Assembly: GCF_000004195.4 (NCBI RefSeq)
Contig: NC_030683.2
Coordinates: 89,243,410-89,307,409, forward strand
DNA length: 64,000 bases
Direction: 5' to 3'
Source: Xenopus tropicalis
Taxonomy: Eukaryota; Chordata; Amphibia; Anura; Pipidae
Under the pieces are notes generated by a model. It ran no database searches. It was not told where the DNA came from and saw only the letters and a list, made by a program, of their open reading frames with translations. Below are positions 11,583 to 23,214 of this stretch, piece by piece. Made by a program: the position numbers and the translations under genes. Each line of letters begins with the position of its first letter. Positions within the stretch are counted from its first letter, which is position 1.

Positions 11583-11821
11583 CAGGGATGCACCGAATAC
11601 ACTATTTTAGGATCCGGCCAAACCCCGAACCCTTTGTGAAAGATTCTGGTAAATACCAAACTGAAATTTTGCATTTGCAAATTAGGATAAGGAAAAGTCA
11701 CAGACACTGTGTCACATGATTTTAAGGATTTGAATTTGGTTCGGCCAGAGGAATGGATTTGGCCGAATCCTGCTGAAAAAGGCCAAATCCTGAACCAAAT
11801 CCTTGATTAGGTGCATCCCTA
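11583..11821 (+). mobile_element. hAT-type MITE (AGGGATGCACCGAA family), complete
   Basis: The left end is 'cagggatgcaccgaatac' and the right end 'ggtgcatcccta', in inverted orientation. Flanks of 8 bp match with one difference: 'ccccaag' ends the left flank (11575-11582) and starts in the right flank (11822-11829). An 8-bp duplication with these termini fits the hAT superfamily. It is non-coding. Confidence 0.85.
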
Positions 11822-11829
11822 TCCCCAAG

Positions 11830-12547
11830 ACACAGTAAAAGAATATTTTAAAATAATACAATATAATGTTACACTATTTCCCAACCCACACCTCCATACT
11901 GATTATGATATTGTTGTATTGCTCTGCTGTTGTGATAAAGAATAAATTCTGCGTGTGCAGATTCACCTACAGCCCCCCCCCCCAATGAATTCTGTTAGCT
12001 AGTCTTAGTTATGCCAACTATGGCCTTGAAGAAAGAACCACCTATTTGGCAAAGAGCGGCTCTTTGTTTTGTGTGCTATGAACAGATATTTCTATGCGCT
12101 TACACTGGTAAACTGGTAACGCCTATGCTCATACGTTTCTTATGACGTATGCTAACATGTCACAAAGTCTACAAAAACCCAGTGCTGTCTTTGTTCTGTA
12201 TTTCTGACTCTTGGCTTTGTTTAGAACCCACATACGTGTCAAATAAATCTTACCTATTCACCTTGAATGATTTTCAGTATCTGAAATTTCCATAACATTT
12301 GTATGTTACCTGTATGTTCTTGTATAGGTGAATTGATTTTGGCTTTGTGTTTTCTCTTAGAGAATAGAAATATACATTTTGTGTATAACAGTGAACCCCT
12401 TCCACAGGCTATGTATTTGTATATGTATTCCACAGGTGCTGTGTGTTTGCATAACCGTTGTTCTCTTTAATAAAGTTATACAGTATGCTTTTGAAGGATG
12501 TCAGAATGTTGCACCCTTGGGAAATAGTGGAGGAGAATGGGACTGAG

Positions 12548-12550
<3 letters not shown>
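11830..12550. other. Unique DNA; weak solo-LTR-like stretch
   Basis: At about 12020-12270 there is a TATA-like 'tacaaaaaccc' (about 12170), then 'tctgactcttggctttg' and 'caaataaatc' (about 12239). This order resembles U3-R-polyA of a retroviral LTR. No TG...CA ends with a target duplication were found, so this is only a possibility. Confidence 0.2.

Positions 12551-12580
<30 letters not shown>
12551..12580. repeat. GT microsatellite
   Basis: Fifteen uninterrupted GT dinucleotides. Confidence 0.95.
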
Positions 12581-12581
<1 letters not shown>

Positions 12582-14460
12582 TGTTATTAGCCTGTCTGCA
12601 TTACTGTGATATAACATGTCACTATAGAGCACCAACATATTACCCAGTGCTGCACAATAGAATGAGTTTGCTTCAGAATTCAGAAGAATTCTTAAATCTT
12701 TTGCAAGATTCTGTTTTGTCACAAAGCTGCACTCCTTCAAGACATGTCAGAGATTGACACAGGTTAGTTAGTGGTGAGTTGGGGGGAAATAGGAGGCACC
12801 TCCATTAGAAAAGATGAGAAACACTAGGGTTTATATAGGCACGCTGACACATTCCTGCTAAATGTCACTATCCCTTTAATATGCAAATTCAAATTTTTTT
12901 TTTACCACATTTGGGATTCAGTGTTCAGCCAAATCCAAAAATGATGGATTCGCTGTTTCCCTAATAAGGGCAGATATTAGCAGTAAGGTGCTACATCACA
13001 TGAATATCAATCAACGTTCTGCCTTAGTCTTAAACAGAGCCTCTAGGTAAGCAGACCACAAGGGCATATGTGGATACCTATTTTTATTAAATAAATGTTG
13101 TTAAACTTGTTAGTTCTGAATCATATACAATGCTGCTCTTTTCTCAGTGTATCACGTCAAGATTCATTTAGTGTCACGAACCTAGAGAAAACAAGAGTGA
13201 TATCTGATGAATATTACACTGCATGATATCACTGAATACGTAGGAATATGCCCGATGATGTATCCATGACATCACAGAATTGATACTGATACAATTGCAA
13301 CCAACTCACCAAAACACATGAAATGTTGTACTCTTCTCTTGCATCAAGATACACTTTGATAAAGCTGGAAAACAGAAAGCATTTGAGATCATTACGTCGC
13401 CATTTGATACCTAGACTGTCAGTTCCAGTGCAGCATACTACAAAGTTGGCTATTAATTATATAATGCCATTTTGCCCCTGCCCTGACCTTTCTGCCCACC
13501 TCATCTCCCTTGTTCTTTATTTCCCACAATCTCCAAGCAGCTTTCAAGAAGGTTCTGAACTCTGCATCTGTACATGGCATCAAGTTATATTTCTGTTTCC
13601 AAGGGGAACATGAACAATTTAAAGAGGCTTTTTACTGATGCAAAGAAAAGGCTCTGAAATTGTTCAGCTTTGGAAAAAGTCTTATTACTGAACAATTGTG
13701 CAATTGACAAGAAATACAGAAGTAGCAAGGCTTGCATTGGTCTACATTAGCCTTTCAAACAAAAAAAGGAGACATTCACCCTGTCTGATACATCTAGTTA
13801 CAATGAATGTTCACTTCTAATATCTATAGCTAAAGTGGTTAATGCCTAATTAGTCCAGTTTAATTGGTAACATCATGAATAAAATCCCTTTTGCTGCTTA
13901 CTGTACTGTACTGTACATACAAACAATCTCTCTGTATTTGGAAAAAGTAAACAGTTACTGTAGCATAATCTGTCTATAGATCTAACTGACAACCTGTCAG
14001 TCTGTCTATCAATCTATCTACTGATCTGCCGATAGTTATATCTACTTATATTTGTGTCCCCGCCTGCCTGTCAGTCTCTGCTTATTGATCCATCTGTATC
14101 TATCAAGATATACAGCTGCTGGATCAGTCTGGATGGTGCCATTCATATTGGTGAGGTTAGGTGGAGGAGAAATACATTAACATAACCTCTGCCTATGTAG
14201 ATTTAAGGGTAGATTTACACAGTAGCAGGTATTCATATCTAGTTTAATATTTACACTTAACATTTTTTATAGTTTTTACATTTCTATGTGAATTTGAAAC
14301 TTTTTAGGCAAAAAGAAATGGAATGCAATATACCTGAAAGGGTTAAAAAAAAACCTCTCACCAGAAAGGTGATCACCAACATTTCTGCTTCAAACTCTAC
14401 AAAATACTAATGCAAATTATGTATTTGTGGTTATACAGAATTCAATTATTAGGAAAGTGA
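12581..14460. other. No recognised gene; unique DNA with a TCTA/TCTG-rich patch
   Basis: Most is unique and AT-rich. About 13970-14110 is rich in diverged TCTA/TCTG units ('gtctgtctatcaatctatc'), an old microsatellite. About 12905-12950 resembles an eroded hAT MITE ('cagccaaatccaaaaatg'). Confidence 0.45.
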
Positions 14461-14760
14461 ATAGGTCATCTGGATCGCTACAACTATACAATTTGCTGTC
14501 TCCCCGGTGCCATGGTTTGGCATGTCGTTAATCAGGCAGACAAATTATTGGTTAGGGATGTGCATGACCCAACTCCCTAAGTACATATTGGTACCAATGA
14601 TAACATTACTGGTATATGGAGGCTCTTGAAAAATGGGTTCAGGGACCTAGAATCTAAGATTAAGAAAATGTCTTCCAATGTTATATTTTCAGCAATGTTA
14701 CCTGTTAGGAATACAGTTGTGAGCTTAGGGTTTAGAGTACAATCTATATAATTAAGATGG
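14461..14760 (+). pseudogene. CR1 ORF1 remnant, SGNH esterase-like
   Basis: One frame from 14461 reads CCLPGAMVWHVV, then VHIGTNDNITG (14581-14613) and further on VIFSAMLPV. GxND in a V-H-I-G-T-N-D context is a conserved block of SGNH hydrolases, and an esterase domain is known in ORF1 of CR1 elements. A single in-frame TAA at 14578-14580 separates the two blocks. The upstream part of ORF1 is missing. The identification is by motif only. Confidence 0.65.
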
Positions 14761-16740
14761 ATTGCGCCTTAATGGAAGGGGGTCTGCTGTTCTACGGGAC
14801 AGAAAGACTAAGAAGCTGGTGGGGGGTAAGTTAGAGCATTTTTGGGAAGCTAGTGTAGAAAGGGCATTGTGATTAGAAAGAGGTCATGGGAAGGAGCAAA
14901 GGGTGCACATAGTATACCAGTTAAGGAGATCCAACTGTTACAAAAAGAAATGTCTAATAGTAACTTTAAATATCCGGACATTGACTGGAGTAATGGGGTG
15001 GCTAAGTCAGAAAAAGCTAGTAGGTTTGTAAATATGCTAAATGACAACTTTTTATTTCAGGCGGTTCAAGAACCTACTAGGAATGACTCTGTTTTGGACC
15101 TGGTAATATCTAATAACACTGAACTCATCTCTAACATGTATGTGGGTGAGTATTTGGGGAACAGTGATCACAACACGGTCTCCTTTGAGTAATGCTGCAG
15201 AGACAGCTCTATAAGGGAGTAACCAAAATGCTTGATTTTAGACGTGCAGACTTTGCCAGTATAAGGGCATCTCTGCAATGTGTCAACTGGGAATGGCTTT
15301 TCATGGGGTTAGACACAGAAGGAAAAAGCAAAACCTTTATGGCTGAATAAAAGTGTTATTGTCCAGGTTGGTAAGAAAAAACATGCTTTTAAAGCTTTCA
15401 AGTTAGCTGGGACAGCAGAAACTTTCATCAGGTACAAGGAAGCAAATAAAGCATGCAAAAAAGCTATCAGGCAAGCTAAAATAGAGATGGAAAGGGATAT
15501 TGCAGCTAGGAGTAAAAAGAATCCAAAATTATTTTTTAATTATGTGAATAGTAAAAAAATGAAGCAAGAAGGGGTGGGAACCTTATTATCACGGGGGGGG
15601 GGGTAAGTTGGTTGATGAGAATGGAGAAAAAGCAGAAATTTTGAACTCTTATTTTTCATCTGTCTATACATCTGAGGAGCCACCTAATGAAGGCTTCCCT
15701 TTTAATATGCCCAGTTCTAGTAATTTAGCTACTGACGTATGGGTCACTCGGGAGGAAATTCAAAAGAGACTTGAACATGTAAAGCTAAACAATGGTACAG
15801 GACCGAATGGGATTCATCCCAGGGTATTAAATGAGCTGAGCGCTGTGATTGCCAAGCCTCTTCACTTAACTTGTCAGGATTCATTGAGGTCTGGCATGGT
15901 GCCGAGAGACTGGCGAATTGCTAATGTGGTGATGTTATTTAAAAAGGGATCCCGTTCTCAGCCTGAAAACTATAGGCCTGTTAGTCTGACATCAGTAGTA
16001 GGAAATATTTTGGAAGGGAGCAGGAACCTTGATGCTGGAATGGCAGTTGATGTCATCTACTTGGACTTGGTAAAGCATTTGATACTGTACCTCACAGAAG
16101 GTTAATGATCAAATTGAGGAATATTGGCCTAGAACATAATATTTGTAATTGGATAGAGAACTGGCTGAAGGATAGATTACAAAGAGTGGTAAATGGAACA
16201 TTTTCTAATTGGACCAGTGTGGTTAGTGGAGTACCGCAGGGGTCAGTCCTTGGTCCTTTGCTTTTTAACTTATTTATTAATGACCTGGAGGTGGGCATAG
16301 AGAGTACTGTTTCTATTTTGGCTGATGACACTAAATTGTGCAAAACTAAACTAAGTTCCATGCAGGATGCTGCCGCTTTGCAGAGTGATTTGCCAAAATT
16401 GGAAAACTGGGCAGCAAACTGGAAAATAAGGTTCAATGTTGACAAGTGCAAAGTGATGCACTTTTAAGAATATAAACGCAAACTACTGAATGGTAGTTTG
16501 TTGGGGGTATCCTTAATGGAGAAGGATCTTGGGGTTTTTGTAGATAAGAAGTTGTCTAATTCCAGGCAGTGTCATTCTGTGGCTACTAAAGCAAATAAAG
16601 TGCTGTCTTGTATAAAAAAGGGCATTGACTCAAGGGATGAGAACATAATTTTGCCCCTTTATAGGTCTCTGGTAAGGCCTCACCTTGAGTATGCAGTGCA
16701 GTTTTGGGCTCCAGTCCTTAAGAAGGAAAATTATGATATA
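14461..16740 (+). mobile_element. CR1-like LINE copy 1, degraded, internally deleted
   Basis: This non-LTR retrotransposon of the CR1 group keeps pieces of both reading frames: an esterase-like stretch of ORF1, then the end of the endonuclease and most of the RT of ORF2. Similarity stops after FWAPVLKK at about 16740, so the usual CR1 3' end is absent. CR1 copy 2 begins almost immediately. The coding order fits the CR1 clade. Confidence 0.85.
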
Positions 16741-16755
16741 ACAGGTATTAATTGA
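14869..16755 (+). pseudogene. CR1 ORF2 remnant (APE endonuclease end plus RT)
   Basis: The first piece (14869-15192) holds the endonuclease C-terminus: YPDIDWSNGVAKSEKAS, then SVLDLVISNNTEL and GNSDHNTVSF with the catalytic SDH. The 15608-16105 frame has the RT start (NYRPVSLTSVVGN). A jump within it removes the finger region before NLDAGMAVDVIYLDL. The 16105-16467 frame has [20 protein letters not shown] and LADDTKLC, the catalytic box where F/YADD is usual. The 16498-16755 frame has the thumb region and [15 protein letters not shown]. Frameshifts, deletions and a G10 run near 15594 break the gene. Confidence 0.85.
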
Positions 16756-16940
16756 GACCTGGTGTATTGAAACATGTGACTGGATAGTTGTCTTTGATGG
16801 TTACACCCTCTTTAGGGGGACAGAGGGTTTAAAATGGCAGTAGTGTCTTTATGTAATGCCAGAAGCTATGCTCAAAAGAAATTACCAAGGACGGCACTGA
16901 GGGTGTGTGAAAGCCCTATGGGTAGAGATTTCAGTTGGAC

Positions 16941-17564
16941 TTAAAGGAATACTGTCATGGGAAAACGTGTTTTTTTTCAAATCTCATCAGTTAATTGAGC
17001 TTCTCCAGCAGAATCCTGCATTGAAATCTGTTTTTGAAAAGCATGAACAGATTTTCTAATATTTAATTTTGAAATTTCACATAGGGCTAGCCATATTCTT
17101 CATTTCCCAGGGTGCCACAGCCATGTGACCTGTGCTGTGATAAAATTCAGTCACACTTTACTGCCGAGCTGCAAGTTTGAGTTATATAACCCCCCCTCCA
17201 TTTTCCTCCCAGCAGCCAATCAGCAGAACAATGGGAAGGAAGCAAGATTGCAGCTCCCAGTAGATATCAGAATAGCACTCAATAGTAAGAAATCCAAGTC
17301 GTTTATGTGACTCCTCCAGTTACATGGAAGTAGGAGAAACAATAGGTTACCTGAAAGCAGTTCTAATGTGTAGCGCTGGCTCCTTCTGAAAGCTCAGAAT
17401 CAGGCACAATGCACTGAGATGGCTGCAACAATATTATAACTAAAAAAATACATTTGTTGGTTGAAGAATAACATTTTAAATGGTAGAGTGAATTATTTGC
17501 CATGTAAACAGTGTAATTTAGAAATAAAAAGTATACCATAAAAACCATGACAGAATCCCTTTAA
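16941..17564. mobile_element. T2/Kolobok-type MITE inserted in CR1 copy 2
   Basis: The left end 'ttaaaggaatactgtcatgg' is mirrored by the right end 'ccatgacagaatccctttaa'. TTAA lies at both outer edges, as expected for a TTAA-targeting transposon. TTAAAGG termini are typical of T2-family MITEs of Xenopus, placed in the Kolobok superfamily. PiggyBac-related elements also use TTAA but have different ends. The 624-bp interior has no transposase frame. Confidence 0.85.
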
Positions 17565-17983
17565 GGTTACAAATTATCATTGGTGTATGCTATAAACCAC
17601 CCAGTATAAGTGAATAGAATGAAGACCAGCTACTTTTACAAATGAAAGAGGCTTTCCAAATAGGTCAAGTTGTTATTATGGGTGACTATCCAGAAACTGA
17701 CTGGAGTAATGGATTAGCAAAGTCAGAAAAAGCTAACGGGTGTATAAATATGCTAAATTCATTTTTTTAGGTAGTTCAGGGACCTGCTAGGAAAGATGTT
17801 CTTTTGCATCTGGTAATAACTAAAAATACCAAGTTCCTCTCTAGCATTTGTGTGGTTGAACCCCTTCAAGGCATTCAAGTTAGTTAGGACAGTTGAAACT
17901 TTTATTTGTTACAAAGGGGCCATCAAAGCATGCAAAAAATCTCTCAGACATACTAAAATAGAGAATAAAAAGGGAGTTTCATT

Positions 17984-18031
17984 TATTGTACAGTGTTATG
18001 GAATATATCGGTGCTTTATAAATATGTGTTT
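17984..18031 (+). mobile_element. Tiny L2-type 3' tail inserted in CR1 copy 2
   Basis: 'attgtacagtgttatggaat' followed by 'ggtgctttataaatatg' matches the last about 45 bp of L2-type 3' ends. It interrupts the CR1 phrase that runs, in copy 1, from 'agtaaaaagaatccaaaa' to 'aaaaaaatgaagcaag'. This is an extreme 5' truncation. Confidence 0.55.
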
Positions 18032-19308
18032 ATAAAAAATGAAGCAAGGTGAGATGAGTCCCATAGTATCAGAGGGAGGTAATTTGGTTAATGAGAGCAG
18101 GGAAAAAGCTGAGATTCTGAACCACCTATTGAAAGTTTTCTTTTTAATAGACCCAGTTCTAAAAAAACTACTGATGTATGGGTGATTTAGGATGAAATTC
18201 AAAAGAGTCTAGAACATGTGAAGGTAAACAAAGGTCCTAAGTAGGTCCAAAGTACTAAAGGATCTCAGCTCTGTGATTGCAATCCTCTTAAATTAATTAT
18301 TCCCAATACTTTAAGGACTGGCATGGTGCAAGATAATGGCAAATTGCTAATGTGGTGCTAATGTGTATTCCAAAAGGGATTCTGTTTTCAGCCTAAAAAA
18401 CTATAGGCCTGTTAATTTGACATCAGTGGTAGGAAAGCATTTGGAAGGGGTCATAAAGCATAAGATACTTGAATACATTGCAAATCACAATACTGTGAAT
18501 TTGTGCCAGCATGGTTTTATGCACAATAGATCTTGCACAGACTAATCTTATTGCTTTCTATGAGGAGGTGAACAAAAACCCAGACTCTGCATTGGATATA
18601 GTACCACATAGAAGGTTACTTATTTATTAAAGAAAATTGGCCTGGAACATAATATTTGTACTTAAATAGAGAATTGGCAGAAGAATAGATTACAAAAAGT
18701 GGTGATAAATGGAACATTTACTAATTGGACCAGTGTTGTTAGTGGAGTGCCATATGGGTCTGTCCTTGGGCCTTTTGCTATGAGTGACCTGGAGGTGGGC
18801 ATTGTAAATACTATACCTGTTTTTGCTGTTGATACTAAATTGTGCAAAACTATAAGTTTTGTGCAAAATGCTGCTGCTTTGTAAAGCAATTTGACTAATT
18901 TGGAGAACTGGCCAGAAAAGTGGTAAATGAGGTTCACTGTTGATAAATGCAAAGTTATGCACTATTTACACTAAATGGTAATGTGTGGGTGAACTCCATA
19001 ACTGAAAATGATTTGGGAACTTTTGTGGATAACACACTATGTAACTCTAGGCAGTGTCACACAAAGGGCTATAAGTCAAATAATGCACTGCCTTGCATAA
19101 AAAAGGGTTTTATCTCAAGGGATGAAAACATAATTTTGCCTCTTTCTAGATCCCCAGTAAGGACTTACCTTGAGTATGCAGTGCAGTTTTGGGCCCCAGT
19201 CAGCACTCCGCACCATTTGATCCAGCATGCGGTGAAGAGTACAGGCAAAACCATGGATAGCAGAGCTGTTTGAATGCATGATTGGAGCAACTAGGTGTTG
19301 CTCACCTG

Positions 19309-19612
19309 TATCTTAACTTTCAGTATGTCATAGAATGTCCTATTCTTAGCAGCTTTTTATTTGCTTTTTAAACTCTAAATCAAAGTTTATCATTCAGATA
19401 GCAGCTAAAATTCCAAACTTTTTTCTAGTCTGTTATTCAAACCATGGCTTGTTTGCTAGGGTAAATAGTTAAAATTCAAACTGGAGAGCTGCTGAAAAAA
19501 AGGTTAACTAATTCAAAACATTTAAAAAATGAAGACCATTTGCACATTGTCTCAAAACATCACTGCCCTTGATCACACTATAAGTTAATTTAAAGGTTAA
19601 CTATCCTTTTAA
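19309..19612. mobile_element. TTAA-type MITE, decayed copy (second family)
   Basis: The right end 'aagttaatttaaaggttaac' then 'tatccttttaa' matches the family at 22585-23014 and 24406-24836. Shared interior phrases are 'catagaatgtcctattc', 'actggagagctgctga' and 'attgtctcaaaacatcac'. The left terminal repeat is missing. Confidence 0.75.
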
Positions 19613-21784
19613 TATAGGTGAGGAAAGATATGTTTAACTATCAGTCAATCCTTGTTTATTACATGGAATATTCCTGTGTGATTATACAAGACTGCAATGC
19701 AGCAACTGACGGCTGAGTACTGTGCTTTACCAGATATTAGTTTGACTTGAGATCTGTAGAACCCTCTAAAATCCCCTTTCTGCTAGAGCAGAGGATCATG
19801 ATTCTGTTTATTACATAGGAGTCTTCATTGTGGCTATGTTTGTACTACTAACTGTACTGGTTTATGTTGGAACTACCAAATGGAATGGGTGCACTTCAGT
19901 CCAGCTTAACTGCAGATGTATGGCCTTGAAGGCTACTGCAGTAAATTCAGCTTATTGGGATTGAAAGACCAATTTAAATGATTAAAATGTTACAATTATT
20001 CTTCAGAATGTTTTTCAGGTTAACCCTATATTACTCATTTAGTAAGAAATACCTTAAAGAAATCAAAATCCCTATCATATTAAAAATCCAAATCATATAA
20101 ACCCTGGGTTCTGGATACCCAATATCTAGGAAGGTGACCTTATTGCTTGTTTCAGGGGAATTAAATCTTTTATTATGAGAGTCTCCCTACAACTGCTTGA
20201 TGGTACAAGGGTCTTCCTATGCCTTGCGGTTAGGAAAGAAAATGCTATGGCCTCCTTGCAGACAGACAGAGGATTAGCATACTTTTCCATTGCTGCTGGG
20301 CAGGTCATGAGTTGTCCTATTTCAGACAGGAAACCAGAGGTTCACATACCAATTTCTGACATAATGGCCAATGTCATTTCACAGCTTACTAAGTGCAGAA
20401 TGCTATAGGGTCCTTAGTGACTGTATAATCACCCAACATGTTTTGTCTCCACCATTGAAAAAAAACATTATACTGTTTTTTCTTTTTTAAAAACCTTAAC
20501 TCTTTAAAGTAAGTACACAACATATTTTGTTATGGCTGAATATCTGCCGGTTCTGGAGTATTCTTTGTTCAGAAGTTATTCTGTTTCAGATATTGGTTTT
20601 GTTTGAAGCACAAATCACTGCTGGAAAAGTCAGAAGACAATTTCGTAAGCAGTGGGGTAACTACAGGGGAAGCGGGAGAGGGAGTTGTGGGTGACTCAGT
20701 AGCGCACTTGCAACAAGGTTTGGAAGGTTGCATTTTTTTCCTGTGGGACCAGGGTTGGTAAATACAGCTTTTTATCTGCAATAACCTTTTAATGGATATG
20801 AACAGTCAATATAAAGATAAATACAGACCTTTAACCATTGCTGGTTTTTCTTGTGCTTTATGCCCCACATAATGAAACATATCTGCACCTTTAGGTTGCA
20901 AGTGAAAATTGAGCAGATGGATTACAAACACATGGCCTATACTTTAGAGTAGTCAATTTCACCCATATTGCCAGTGCTGGTTGACAGGGCTGTCACTGGA
21001 AGGGACCCTGTAACCCATATTAGTAGCCCAGTGTCAGTGGGAAGCCGTCAGACTCCTGACAGGACTTGATGATCTGATTCTTGGACCTCAAAAGGGGTAG
21101 GGTTGGCATGATGGACATGATTTGGCCAAATCTTTGGCACTGCAGCGTTTGGCAAGGCAGATCATGGTTGTAGTCAGCCCCATTCTGGCACATACCACAA
21201 ACCATAGGATACAAGTATGCAGTGGGCTAATAACTCTGTTATTACTCTTTAGTACTCTCTAAAGCAGGGTTTTTCAAACTTTGGGACTTGGGGTACCCAG
21301 ATTAAATTTGAGACTCATCTTTGCAACCCAGTAACTAGTTTAGAATCATTTATGTAACTCATATTTATTACTGCTTTCTATGGTAGCAAATGATTAAACT
21401 ATAATAAAGTGAAAAAAATGCACCTATGCCTACCCTAAATATATTGGAACCTGTTTTGTGTCCTAACCCTTAGGTATAAAATCTTTGCTTTAAAGCATGT
21501 AATTCAATGCTTGACTCGGGAGTAAAGGGCCCTCCAGGGAATCTTGGACCCCCTCTTCTAAATATTGGTCCCTCCCTTCCTACCTTTTCCTCTCTTAAAA
21601 TATTGACTGTATTTTTCCTCCTTTACACTTCTATTCCACTCCTGTTATTCACCCCCTTAGTATTTCTCTCCTCTTTTTGGTATTCTCTCATTTTCAGTAT
21701 ACTTTTTCCCATTCTGTCATTCCCTCCATGTATCTTCCGTTTAGCAGAGGATGTGTAGTATGTGGCATAGAAAACCATTATGTT
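19613..21784. other. No recognised gene; unique DNA
   Basis: No coding family was recognised. 'cagggtttttcaaactttgg' at about 21266 looks like the left end of a hAT-type repeat, but no right end was found. A pyrimidine-rich tract lies at about 21560-21730. Confidence 0.45.
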
Positions 21785-22584
21785 CATAGGCGGATTTTCA
21801 ATAAGGCTTGGGGAGGCTAAGCCTCCCCAAACCTGCTCTGGCACCCTAAAAATAAAAAAATAAAATAAAAAAATAAAAAAACCTGGCTCCGTTTCTGTGC
21901 TGTCCTGCAAATCTTCTCCTGTCCCTGCAAGCTCCGGGTTCTGCTCTAATCAGCTGTGCTCTGATTGGATCTTTCTTCTTGTATATTCTCCAATCAGAGC
22001 ACAGCTTTCTTGACAGACAGTAAAATTGACCAATCAAGACACAGATGCAGACAGGGATCGGGAAATTTTGCAAACTGCAGAAATGAAGACTTATAAAAGA
22101 AGAATCTGCAGACTGTAAGTTTACCCATGAACCAGCTTTGAACTTTGCTGCAGTTTTCATCCCACAGGTACTATACTGTATATGTTCTAAAGGCTGACCC
22201 ACTAGCTGAAATTAAATTGTTTTTTGTCATCTGACATTTATAATATCCCCTACCCTAACAGATGGAGGGTAAGTTAATTTTTCCCCCGTGACAAAGCTCA
22301 TTGGGTTTTTATATATTTGTTATGGTTTTTTGCACATTCTATTTTTTTTTTTTTTACTTTTGTCATTGTTTTTTTCATTTATAGTAAGTTACAGTGGGGC
22401 CAATGCTGTGTATCAGTGCCAGTGTTATAGTGCCAGGGCCTGAATATCTGCCATCTGTACCCACTGCTCCTCATGGCATATAATGTGCTGGTTTTGTATA
22501 TAAAGACTGTGTCTCGCTGTATATAACATGCCTGGGATGTCAGTACCTGCTGCCTCACTTTCTATAAAGCTAACTTAAACACAT

Positions 22585-23014
22585 CTAATGGGGAGGTTCA
22601 CTTTTAAGTTAACTTGTAGTATATTATAGAATGGCCTATTCCTAGCAACTTTGCAATTGGTCTTCCTAGTTAATTTTATATAGTTTTTGAATAATTTGCC
22701 TTTTGCTTCTGCGTCTTTCCAGCTTTCAAATGAGGGTCACTGACCAAAAAGTATTGCTCTGTGAAGCTAAAGTTTTATTTTTCCATGCAGGCCCCTTAAC
22801 TATTCATATTCCCATCTCTTGTGTAAACCACTACCTGGTATATAAGACCCTAGCAACCAAATAGCTGCTGAAATACCAAATGGAGAGCTGCTGAACAAAA
22901 AGCTAAATAACCGAAAAACCATTAAAAATAAAAGAGGACCAATTGCAAATTGTCTCAGAATATCAGTGTCTACATCATATTAAAAGTTAATTTAAAGGTG
23001 AACTACCCCTTTAA
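22585..23014. mobile_element. TTAA-type MITE (T2/Kolobok-like), full length
   Basis: The left end 'ggggaggttcacttttaagt' is the inverse of the right end 'ttaaaggtgaactacccctt', which finishes in TTAA at 23014. The termini extend inward through 'taacttgtagtat' and 'actaaaagttaa'-like arms of about 40 bp. It is non-coding and nested in the hAT-like element. Confidence 0.85.
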
Positions 23015-23214
23015 CCTAACTGAACACAAATGTATAGAGAACCCCTAACAGAAGTGCACGTATGAATGCTTTTACATCCTAAGCATTTTAGGGTTAAAAA
23101 AATCCCCCCCACCCGCACTTTTGCACAGTATCCCTGGGAGTCAGTGGGAACTGCCAGAGGTAGTTGGGAGGTTAATTTTTTACACCAGCAGTGAATCCAC
23201 TAAGTGTCACATTA

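Larger units (their letters stand above)
16745..19200 (+). mobile_element. CR1-like LINE copy 2, heavily decayed, with insertions
   Basis: The copy starts in the endonuclease region (DGYTLFRG at about 16795) and runs to FWAPV at about 19200. It is interrupted by a T2/Kolobok-type MITE (16941-17564) and a short L2 tail (about 17984-18031). With the MITE removed, the sequence joins smoothly from 'gatttcagttggac' to 'ggttacaaattatc'. It is more diverged than copies 1 and 3. Confidence 0.75.
16780..19210 (+). pseudogene. CR1 ORF2 remnant in copy 2
   Basis: Recognisable pieces in order are: DGYTLFRG (endonuclease); MGDYPETDWSNGLAKSEKAN (17680s), where the usual GDFN motif has lost its N; NYRPVNLTSVVGKHLEGV with QHGF (18363-18545); and VINGTFTNWTSVVSGVPYGS (18699 on), where the usual PQGS is PYGS. 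The ADDTKLC box has become AVDTKLC, so one catalytic aspartate is gone. Last come CHTKGYKSNNALPCIKKG and [12 protein letters not shown] (to 19200). Stops and shifts are frequent and it is certainly dead. Confidence 0.75.

Noticed and set aside
12501..12757. Frames through the GT repeat (poly Val-Cys or Thr-His)
   Set aside because: They are direct translations of a microsatellite.
16941..17564. piggyBac-type assignment for the TTAA element
   Set aside because: The termini read TTAAAGG with a long inverted repeat, as in T2/Kolobok MITEs. The short CCC-starting ends typical of piggyBac are absent.
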